Positions 1-5,032 of a DNA stretch of 5,220 bases are shown here, one piece after another (the stretch's first letter is position 1; each line of letters begins with the position of its first letter). This DNA is from Atribacterota bacterium (GTDB lineage Bacteria; Atribacterota; Phoenicimicrobiia; Phoenicimicrobiales; Phoenicimicrobiaceae), in assembly GCA_030599445.1 (NCBI GenBank), contig JAUVOA010000126.1, forward strand, positions 1 through 5,220. Direction: 5' to 3'. The notes under the pieces are model-generated. The model was not told where the DNA came from and searched no databases. It worked only from the letters and a program-made list of their open reading frames with translations. A program made the position numbers and the translations under genes.

Positions 1-1175
1 CAGGGGTGGTCCGCCCCTTCTACGAAGCAGGATGCCTTCCCTCTTACAACTGGACTACCGGCTATTTCAAAGAAGGAGAAAATCTGACTGCCGAAACCTT
101 AAACAAAACTATATTAAAAAGCACTAAAGGCTGTTATGCCTGTCCCATCCGCTGCAAGCGAGTAGTAGAAGTAGATGAACCAAATCTTAAAGTTGATCCC
201 GCTTATGGAGGTCCAGAGTATGAGACTATAACCTCTTTAGGTTCTATCTGTGGCATCTCTGACCTAAAGTATATAGCCAAAGCCAATGAACTTTGCAATA
301 AATACACCATGGACACCATCTCTACCGGTATGGTAATTGCCTTCGCTATGCAATGTTACGAAAAAGGACTACTCACAAAAAAAGATACCGGAGGGATAGA
401 GCTTACTTTTGGTAACAAAGAAGCAGTGCTTAAGATGATAGAAAAGATTGCTTATCGAGAAGGACTGGGAGACCTCTTATCTCAGGGTTCTTACCTTGCT
501 GCTCAAAAAATTGGCAAAGGTGCAGAAAAATTTATTCACCAGGTAAAAGGCCAAGAAATTCCCATGCATGATCCCCGCCTTAAGACCGGAGTAGGCCTGC
601 AATACGCCCTATCTGATTACGGAGCGGACCATATGAAGGCTGCCCATGATCCTTTCTTTAAAGATAAAGACTCGGTAGGGATAAAAGAGATGAAGGACTT
701 GGGCATCTTAGAACCGGTTTCTCCTACCGATATAGGGGAAAAGAAGGTAGCTCTCTTTAAACTTTTGGATACCTACTGGACAGTCTTTGATATCTTGGGG
801 ATTTGTGATTTTGGTTATGTCCCCCGTAGTGTGGGTACTTTGGATGAACTTTTAGAGATTATCTGTTCCACCACCGGCTGGAGGACAACCTGGTTTGAAT
901 TGATGCAGGTAGGAGAGCTCTCCATCAATATGGCCCGCATCTTTAATTTAAGGGAAGGATTTACTTCCAAGGATGATACCCTCCCTGAGGTCTTTTATCA
1001 TAACTTTAAAGGTGGTCCCTTAGATGGTCAAGGGGCGATCGATAAAAAGGATTTTGAAAAAGCTATAAAATTACGCTATGAGCTTATGGGCTGGAATCCG
1101 GATACCGGAATTCCTACCACAGCAAAATTAATTGAATTAGGTTTGGATTGGCTTATTGATGAGGTTAAACGATGA
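1..1175 (+). CDS. Aldehyde:ferredoxin oxidoreductase family protein, C-terminal part (5'-truncated by window edge)
   Basis: Tungsten- or molybdenum-bis-pyranopterin oxidoreductase of the AOR family, which typically oxidises aldehydes to acids with ferredoxin in the cytoplasm of anaerobes. About 390 residues are visible. The reading frame is open to the left edge, so the GTG at position 6 is an internal Val codon, not a start. Family members are about 600 residues, so the N-terminal cofactor-binding domain lies outside. Counting from that GTG, the [4Fe-4S] ligands are seen as CxxCxxxC (C43, C46, C50, in CYACPIRC), with the fourth Cys in DILGIC (D262-C267), the DxxGxC motif that also contacts the pterin. 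Other family blocks are GGPEYETITSLGS (68-80), KGQEIPMHDPR (181-191), a GADH element (206-209) and NLREGF (314-319). The gene ends in an ATGA overlap with a moaD-like gene. The subfamily (AOR, FOR, GOR, WOR or another) and the substrate cannot be told from this part. Confidence 0.93.
   Translation, partial: GVVRPFYEAGCLPSYNWTTGYFKEGENLTAETLNKTILKSTKGCYACPIRCKRVVEVDEPNLKVDPAYGGPEYETITSLGSICGISDLKYIAKANELCNKYTMDTISTGMVIAFAMQCYEKGLLTKKDTGGIELTFGNKEAVLKMIEKIAYREGLGDLLSQGSYLAAQKIGKGAEKFIHQVKGQEIPMHDPRLKTGVGLQYALSDYGADHMKAAHDPFFKDKDSVGIKEMKDLGILEPVSPTDIGEKKVALFKLLDTYWTVFDILGICDFGYVPRSVGTLDELLEIICSTTGWRTTWFELMQVGELSINMARIFNLREGFTSKDDTLPEVFYHNFKGGPLDGQGAIDKKDFEKAIKLRYELMGWNPDTGIPTTAKLIELGLDWLIDEVKR
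1161..1164 (+). promoter_or_regulatory. Shine-Dalgarno for the moaD-like gene, inside the AOR coding sequence
   Basis: GAGG lies 7 nt upstream of the ATG at 1172, within the last codons of the AOR gene. With the 4-nt ATGA stop/start overlap it supports this start and suggests translational coupling. Confidence 0.6.
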
Positions 1176-1399
1176 AGATAAGTATTGTATTAGAGGGATA
1201 TTTAAAGTACAAATACCCCTCTAATATCTTAGAACTAAACTATTCTAAACCAGTAACTATTTACAAAATCTTAGAAGATGCTAAGATTTCTTCTGCTGAT
1301 GTCTTTTTCATTAAAGTAGGAGATTTAATTGTAAAAGAAGATTATCTTCTAACTAAATCTAATGAGGTTAAGTTATTTCCGATTATCGGTGGAGGATAG
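1172..1399 (+). CDS. moaD: MoaD/ThiS-family sulfur carrier protein (molybdopterin synthase small subunit-like)
   Basis: A 75-residue ubiquitin-fold sulfur carrier. MoaD proteins are thiocarboxylated on a C-terminal Gly-Gly and donate sulfur for the dithiolene of the pyranopterin that holds Mo or W. The sequence has the expected size, a first beta strand (MKISIVLEG), a helix around residues 28-37 (TIYKILEDAK), and a C-terminal tail FPIIGGG ending directly at the stop. MoaD tails usually end in a hydrophobic residue plus GG, so a third Gly is slightly unusual. The start ATG overlaps the AOR stop (ATGA), with GAGG 7 nt upstream. AOR-type genes are often accompanied by moaD-like genes, so the likely role is cofactor supply for the upstream enzyme. 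A ThiS-like or other sulfur-carrier role is possible, because the family is divergent and no MoaE is in view. Confidence 0.85.
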   Translation: MKISIVLEGYLKYKYPSNILELNYSKPVTIYKILEDAKISSADVFFIKVGDLIVKEDYLLTKSNEVKLFPIIGGG

Positions 1400-1405
1400 A
1401 AAAAA

Positions 1406-3052
1406 TTATAAATTTAATAAATTACGGAACGTTTTCGCCGAGAAGAAACAGAAAGGAAATTCTCTAAAGGTATAAACTTTAGTTTGTTTTATCTTTTCTT
1501 TTTCTTTTTCTATTTTTTTATTCAGTTCATACTTTAAAGGAATTATTTTTTCTGCCATAAAATTATTTATAGCCTTGATCTCTTCAGAAATTTTTCGTTT
1601 TTCAATAGGTGAAGGAGTCTTTTTAATTTTTTTAATTAATTCAGTTTTTTTCTCAGCCATCTTCCTAATTTGGTTTTTTTCTTTTTTAATTAAAGACAGT
1701 TCATCAATATATCTTTCTGGATTAAATCCCAAATCTCTTATTTTATTCTTTAGGGTAGATATTTTAGCATCAGATGATTCAAAGGAAGATTTGAAATCGA
1801 GATACAAAGTACAGGAGACAATCAAAAAATGAGGAGGCCCTACTTTAAAAAATTCTCTGATAATTTCATCGGTTACCAGGTCGTATTTTGCTCCTCCCAA
1901 CCCGTGAATAAAAAGATCTGAGATAAATAAACGGTTGTATAAAGTTAACAGAAGGGCTTTGGGTCTTATCTTTAATTTCTTTTCTTTAAGGAAAGTTTTC
2001 AATGAAAATAGAGATTTTAAACCGTCTTTTTCTATAAGAAATATTTTGCCATAAGAATCGTTGTAGAGATAATCCCCCTCTTCCTCTCTTAGAATAAAAA
2101 TTTTTCTCCTTTGGTCTCCCTCTCTCCAGATCCAGAAGGGTGTCTCGGTAAGATTTTCCTTAATCAATAAATTAGGTGAAGGAATTGCCTGAGTTCTAAT
2201 TTTAAATAATTTTCTGTATTCACCCAACTTATTATTATAAATTTTAGAAAAGGTTTCAATGTTTTTAGTAATTTCTAAAAAGAAGGAGAGAAATTCATCA
2301 CTACCGCAGATTTGAGAAAAAGGAATTTCCAGGTAAGTTGGTTCAATCTCTTTTTCGTAAATGCGGCGAGCTAAACTGAGGAATTCTCCCAGATTAGCTT
2401 TTTTATAATTTTGGCTGCAAAAGCGGGAAGAATTTTCCAAACATTGAGCAAAATATTTAAAATTATTTAAAATTTCTTTATTTTCTGATTCCAGGGACTT
2501 GAGTCTAAGGATGATGCCCCGATTAAATTTGGAAATCAGTTCCAAAGAAGGGTAAGAATATTCCTCAAAGGGAAGGTTCGAGGTAAGAGCTGAAGATAAA
2601 AAATTGGCTTTTTCTAATTTCAAATTACCGTTTGAAGAGAGAACGGGCAAAGAAAGGTTAAGGTTTTTACAGATATCATTATCCAGGATAATATTTAATC
2701 CCAAAGACTTATCCAGAAGAGGAGATTTTATAAGTTCGTTTAAAAAGATATTTTTAATCCATACCCCGGGATGAAAAAATACTGGTTGGTGCCCGCCTTG
2801 GATAATATATTGGTAGGCGGGGTTGATTTTTTCTACAATATCAGGATCAAATTTTTTACTAAACCTTAAAGTTTCCTTAACTACCCCTTTTCGGCAATTT
2901 TCCCTTACTTCCTTAAAAGGTTGGTTAAGAATTTTAAAGGAATACTGACTAAAAATTATCTTATTCTCTTCTAAGAGAGAACTAATCTTGTCCCCTGATG
3001 GAGAGAGGAAAATCTGCTTATTTTGAGGAACTTTAAAAGACAATCTTTCCAT
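1406..3052 (-). CDS. bshC: BshC-like protein (putative cysteine-adding enzyme of bacillithiol-type biosynthesis)
   Basis: A 548-residue soluble protein resembling BshC (YllA), which in Firmicutes is assigned the addition of cysteine to glucosaminyl-malate. Seen directly: a Rossmann-type signature GGHQPVFFHPGVWIKN (86-101), where classical BshC has a GQQ...TGP type motif; a DND (124-126) where BshC usually has an HD element; WIWREGDQRRK (307-317); a conserved-looking block RPKALLLT...IHGLGGAKYDLVTDEII (363-398); a Lys/Glu-rich coiled coil (about 451-526), as in the BshC C-terminal domain; and a closing REFPFCFF (530-537). Length fits the family (about 500-550). The ATG follows the stop of the deacetylase gene with no gap (TAAATG). 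AGAGG lies 11 nt upstream, a long spacing, so translation is probably coupled. Its neighbours, a BshB1-like deacetylase and a glycosyltransferase, support a role in a GlcN-containing product. The family call is fairly safe; cysteine as substrate is inference. The gene is visibly more A+T-rich than the AOR gene. Confidence 0.75.
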   Translation of the reverse strand: MERLSFKVPQNKQIFLSPSGDKISSLLEENKIIFSQYSFKILNQPFKEVRENCRKGVVKETLRFSKKFDPDIVEKINPAYQYIIQGGHQPVFFHPGVWIKNIFLNELIKSPLLDKSLGLNIILDNDICKNLNLSLPVLSSNGNLKLEKANFLSSALTSNLPFEEYSYPSLELISKFNRGIILRLKSLESENKEILNNFKYFAQCLENSSRFCSQNYKKANLGEFLSLARRIYEKEIEPTYLEIPFSQICGSDEFLSFFLEITKNIETFSKIYNNKLGEYRKLFKIRTQAIPSPNLLIKENLTETPFWIWREGDQRRKIFILREEEGDYLYNDSYGKIFLIEKDGLKSLFSLKTFLKEKKLKIRPKALLLTLYNRLFISDLFIHGLGGAKYDLVTDEIIREFFKVGPPHFLIVSCTLYLDFKSSFESSDAKISTLKNKIRDLGFNPERYIDELSLIKKEKNQIRKMAEKKTELIKKIKKTPSPIEKRKISEEIKAINNFMAEKIIPLKYELNKKIEKEKEKIKQTKVYTFREFPFCFFSAKTFRNLLNL

Positions 3053-3736
3053 TTACAAAAGTGCCTCTATATCCTTAATGCCGACTTCTTTCTTGGAAAT
3101 AAAAGGTTCGGCAAACTCTGTGCCAATAATGTTCCCCCAGTAACGGTTAGAATTTAAAACCCATTCAAATAGCTGATGACCTTCAGGAGAAGGCCCAAAT
3201 TGGGATTCATAGCCCCTGATAGATTCTATCTTCATCTCCATCACTTTGCTTATATCCATAATGAAAGAAGGTTTAAAATTTAGTTTTAGATGAGAAGCAA
3301 TATAATAATACATTTTTTTTACATAAAAGGGCTTGCCCTGCATCTCTGTTTTGGTGAGTTTTCCGTAGAAACGGGCAGCGTTACAGATATTTGAGGCAGC
3401 AACATGGTCCGGATGGGAATCTATCCAATAAGGGGCAAAAAGGATATCTGGCTGAATTTTTCTGATGACTTCAGCTAATTCCTGACGGACCTCTATTTCA
3501 TCCTGAAGATATCGATTGGGAAAATCAAGAGTAATCCTCTCTTCGATTCCTAATATTCTGCTTGATTTTACACTCTCTTTTTTTCTGGTCTCCGGATTTC
3601 CATGAGGAGTAGGTTCTCCATCAGTTAAATCCACGACAGTTACTTGATGTCCTGCTTCGGTAAATTTTAATATAGAACCGCCCATTCCCAATTCCACATC
3701 ATCGGGATGGGGGCCGACAGCTAATATATTAAGCAT
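3053..3736 (-). CDS. bshB1: PIG-L/LmbE family zinc N-deacetylase, BshB1-like
   Basis: Cytoplasmic zinc-dependent deacetylase of 227 residues. BshB1 enzymes remove the acetyl group from GlcNAc-malate in bacillithiol synthesis; relatives act on other GlcNAc conjugates. The family motif GPHPDDVELGMGG (8-20) supplies H10 and D13 as probable zinc ligands and D12 as the probable general base. HPDH (108-111) supplies H111 as the third ligand and H108 as the catalytic His, with spacing matching the Bacillus BshB proteins. DLTDGEPTPHG (36-46) and the tail GTEFAEPF (205-212) resemble BshB1 rather than the mycothiol MshB type. No signal peptide or membrane segment is seen. The start at 3736 is supported by GAGGTG 4 nt upstream. 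The gene overlaps the upstream glycosyltransferase by 8 nt and abuts the BshC-like gene, so the three form one operon. Deacetylase family is near certain; the exact substrate is inferred from context. Confidence 0.88.
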   Translation of the reverse strand: MLNILAVGPHPDDVELGMGGSILKFTEAGHQVTVVDLTDGEPTPHGNPETRKKESVKSSRILGIEERITLDFPNRYLQDEIEVRQELAEVIRKIQPDILFAPYWIDSHPDHVAASNICNAARFYGKLTKTEMQGKPFYVKKMYYYIASHLKLNFKPSFIMDISKVMEMKIESIRGYESQFGPSPEGHQLFEWVLNSNRYWGNIIGTEFAEPFISKKEVGIKDIEALL

Positions 3737-4493
3737 TTTTCACCTCAATATCTATGATTTTTTGGTAATAGGCTAACCTCTTTTCCGGGTTATCCAGGTA
3801 ATTACCAAAAGTACGGTCTTTATCTTTATAAATCATACTCACCGGCAGCTCTTTTACGGTTAAATTATTTTTATAAGCCTGGATCCAGAGTTGAAGAGGA
3901 AGGCCGTATCCTTTTTCGGTTAATTCTAATTTTTTCAAGCCTTCCATCCGATATATTTTAAATCCACAGAAAGAATCGGTTATTTCGTAACCGGTTATCT
4001 CATTAATTAGCCCGGTGATTTTACGATTAATTGTATATCGGTCTTCGGGTGGAGCATCAATTTGTTTTTGCAAAGACAGATAACGGGAACCAGATATTAT
4101 TTCAAATTTCCCCTTTTTAATCTCTTTAAAAAATTGAGGGATTAATTCCGGTTCATGCTGTTCATCACAATCTAAAGTCAGAAGATATTGGTAATTATTA
4201 TCCCGGGAAAAATTAATTCCATCAATTAAAGATTTGCCATATCCTTCATTTTCTGAGTGGTTTATAATAATAACTTTCCCTTTGAGTTTAGCACAAGAAG
4301 CAATCTCCTCAACAATCTCTCTGCTCTCATCGGTGGAGCCATCATTGATTACTAACAGGTCTTCTGGTGAGTATTTTCTTACCTCTCTTAGAACATTAAA
4401 AATATGTTTTTGTTCATTGTAGATAGGGATAAGAATAAGGCTTTCTGTTTTTGGTTGTTTATTTATCATATTGTTCATAATAACACAAAACAT
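3729..4493 (-). CDS. Family 2 glycosyltransferase (GT-A fold, DPM/DPG synthase-like)
   Basis: A soluble glycosyltransferase of up to 254 residues that should transfer a sugar from a nucleotide donor. GT2 motifs appear in order: IPIYNE (22-27), VINDGSTD (48-55), NEGYGKSL (82-89), the metal-binding DCDEQHEP (108-115), GSRY (135-138) and DSFCGFKIYR (173-182), the equivalent of the DxxxGF acceptor-site motif in dolichyl-phosphate mannose synthase-like enzymes. It lacks the C-terminal membrane helices of many polyprenyl-phosphate GTs. Candidate starts are ATGs at 4493, 4478 and 4469; none has a well-spaced ribosome site, so the N-terminal 8 residues are uncertain. Being first in the operon with BshB1- and BshC-like genes suggests it makes the glycoside that the deacetylase acts on, the slot held by the GT4 enzyme BshA in classical bacillithiol synthesis. 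That role is inference; a lipid-linked sugar synthase is the main alternative. No convincing promoter is visible upstream. Confidence 0.88.
   Translation of the reverse strand: MFCVIMNNMINKQPKTESLILIPIYNEQKHIFNVLREVRKYSPEDLLVINDGSTDESREIVEEIASCAKLKGKVIIINHSENEGYGKSLIDGINFSRDNNYQYLLTLDCDEQHEPELIPQFFKEIKKGKFEIISGSRYLSLQKQIDAPPEDRYTINRKITGLINEITGYEITDSFCGFKIYRMEGLKKLELTEKGYGLPLQLWIQAYKNNLTVKELPVSMIYKDKDRTFGNYLDNPEKRLAYYQKIIDIEVKNA
3741..3746 (-). promoter_or_regulatory. Shine-Dalgarno for the deacetylase gene, inside the glycosyltransferase 3' end
   Basis: On the minus strand GAGGTG lies 4 nt before the ATG ending at 3736. It is read as Glu-Val in the last codons of the glycosyltransferase gene. 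It fixes the deacetylase start and implies coupled translation across the 8-nt overlap. Confidence 0.7.
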
Positions 4494-4543
4494 TTTCCTA
4501 ATATAATTTAATTGTGTATCTTGATTTGTTAGTTAGCTAAATT

Positions 4544-4619
4544 AGTCGTTAGTGAATAGTGAATAGTCGTTAGTAGTAAATACAGGTTTTCAGTTGACAG
4601 TTTTTAGTTATCAGTCTGC
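4544..4619. repeat. Degenerate heptamer array, consensus AGTNNNN
   Basis: Five 7-nt units run in register at 4544-4578 (AGTCGTT, AGTGAAT, AGTGAAT, AGTCGTT, AGTAGTA). After 13 nt, four more follow at 4592-4619 (AGTTGAC, AGTTTTT, AGTTATC, AGTCTGC), with the register shifted by one base. The pattern resembles the short tandemly repeated repetitive (STRR) heptamers described in cyanobacteria. Function is unknown. Confidence 0.7.
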
Positions 4620-4653
4620 TTTATTCGCAATGACAAAATACATTGTTTTTTTT

Positions 4654-4680
4654 GTAGGGGGCGGAATTTATCCGCCCCGG
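4654..4680. repeat. GTAGGGG-type palindrome with 8-bp stem
   Basis: GGGGCGGA (4658-4665) pairs with TCCGCCCC (4671-4678) around a 5-nt loop, preceded by GTAG. A run of eight T lies before it at 4646-4653, upstream on the plus strand, so it is not a normal intrinsic terminator in either direction. It looks like one of a family of dispersed small palindromes. Confidence 0.65.
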
Positions 4681-4702
4681 GTTATTTGGTAATTTCTTTA
4701 AC

Positions 4703-4723
4703 GGGTTCGATGAATCGAATCCC
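4703..4723. repeat. Palindrome GGGTTCGAT...ATCGAATCCC
   Basis: GGGTTCGAT (4703-4711) pairs with ATCGAA (4714-4719) plus CCC (4721-4723), with one bulged T at 4720. It is followed by TACC, so its right edge reads CCCTAC, the same edge as the palindrome at 4778-4796. Confidence 0.55.
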
Positions 4724-4737
4724 TACCTTAATTCAGA

Positions 4738-4753
4738 GACAGGCGGGCCTGTC
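4738..4753. repeat. Palindrome GACAGG-CGGG-CCTGTC
   Basis: A 6-bp perfect stem with a 4-nt loop. The 16 nt at 4740-4755 recur at 4840-4855 with three differences, all transitions, so this belongs to a local repeat family. Confidence 0.6.
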
Positions 4754-4777
4754 CTATGGTTTTGTTTATATCGTCGA

Positions 4778-4800
4778 GGGCGTATGCGATACGCCCCTAC
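4778..4800. repeat. Palindrome GGGCGTAT-GCG-ATACGCCC with CTAC edge
   Basis: A perfect 8-bp stem (4778-4785 with 4789-4796) and 3-nt loop, followed by CCTAC-type flanking sequence (4797-4800). The stem and edge match the GTAGGGGCGTA-type small dispersed palindromes known from cyanobacteria and several candidate phyla. Inference: a copy of a miniature mobile or dispersed repeat rather than a regulatory site. Confidence 0.65.
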
Positions 4801-4839
4801 AATAACGGAAAACCGTACTATAAATTATCGATTAATAAA

Positions 4840-4880
4840 CAGGTGAGCCTGCCCTTGTAAAAATGGGGAATGCCTGCCCT
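4840..4880. repeat. Direct copies of a CAGGTGAGCCTGCCCT-type unit
   Basis: CAGGTGAGCCTGCCCT (4840-4855) matches 4740-4755 at 13 of 16 positions, exactly 100 nt downstream. The 9-mer GCCTGCCCT at 4847-4855 recurs at 4872-4880. AACAGG (4838-4843) and CCTGTT (4878-4883) also form an inverted pair that could close a larger stem. Confidence 0.5.
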
Positions 4881-4933
4881 GTTTTAGGTACGATGCATTA
4901 CCGTAGCCTTATTTCTGAATTCTAATTTTCTTA

Positions 4934-5031
4934 ACGAGATACGATTCACGAGATACGAGATACGAATTTTGTTTTGCGCTTTTCGTTTTTCGCTATATAC
5001 TATACGCTAAACGCTATACGCTCCACGCTAG
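4934..5031. repeat. 98-nt heptamer array (14 units in one register), ACGAGAT to ACGCTAT
   Basis: Fourteen consecutive 7-nt steps keep phase. The left units are ACGAGAT, ACGATTC, ACGAGAT, ACGAGAT, ACGAATT. The middle units are decayed: TTGTTTT, GCGCTTT, TCGTTTT. The right units are TCGCTAT, ATACTAT, ACGCTAA, ACGCTAT, ACGCTCC, ACGCTAG. The array ends 1 nt before the stop codon of the PhoU-like gene, so it forms that gene's immediate 3' flank. Confidence 0.75.
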
Positions 5032-5032
5032 T

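Larger units (their letters stand above)
4494..5032. other. Repeat-rich non-coding region
   Basis: This stretch of about 540 nt lies between the glycosyltransferase and the PhoU-like gene, both on the minus strand. No convincing coding frame, tRNA or structured RNA is seen. It contains two blocks of heptamer repeats at its two sides and a run of short palindromes between them. Base composition swings between A+T-rich spacers and G+C-rich stems. It must also hold the operon promoter and the 3' end of the PhoU-like transcript, but neither a clear -35/-10 pair nor a stem-plus-U terminator could be picked out. Confidence 0.8.

Noticed and set aside
6..8. GTG as a possible start of the AOR gene
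   Set aside because: The frame is open to the window edge and the sequence aligns with the middle of the AOR family; about 200 or more N-terminal residues are missing, so this is an internal Val.
1575..1832. Plus-strand open frame of 85 codons opposite the BshC-like gene
   Set aside because: It lies wholly antisense to a well-supported gene, is rich in Phe, Ile and Ser as expected from the complement of Lys/Glu-rich coding sequence, and has no recognisable motif.
4234..4422. Plus-strand open frame of 62 codons opposite the glycosyltransferase gene
   Set aside because: It is antisense to the conserved GT2 motif region, with no homology seen and no operon partner.
4497..4510. Minus-strand -10-like TATATT just upstream of the glycosyltransferase gene
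   Set aside because: The region is generally A+T-rich, no -35-like hexamer lies at proper spacing, and the box is too close to the first ATG to give a leader.
4646..4678. Intrinsic terminator from the G+C-rich hairpin and adjacent T8 run
   Set aside because: The T run is 5' of the stem on the plus strand and becomes an A run 3' of the stem on the minus strand, so the order is wrong for termination either way.
4703..4723. tRNA T-arm-like sequence (GGGTTCGA...TCGAATCCC)
   Set aside because: No acceptor, D or anticodon arms fit around it, and the stem fits the local set of palindromic repeats better.
4934..5031. CRISPR array or origin iterons
   Set aside because: Units are 7 nt without spacers, which excludes CRISPR. 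Units are degenerate, and no replication initiator gene or typical DnaA-box set is seen nearby.
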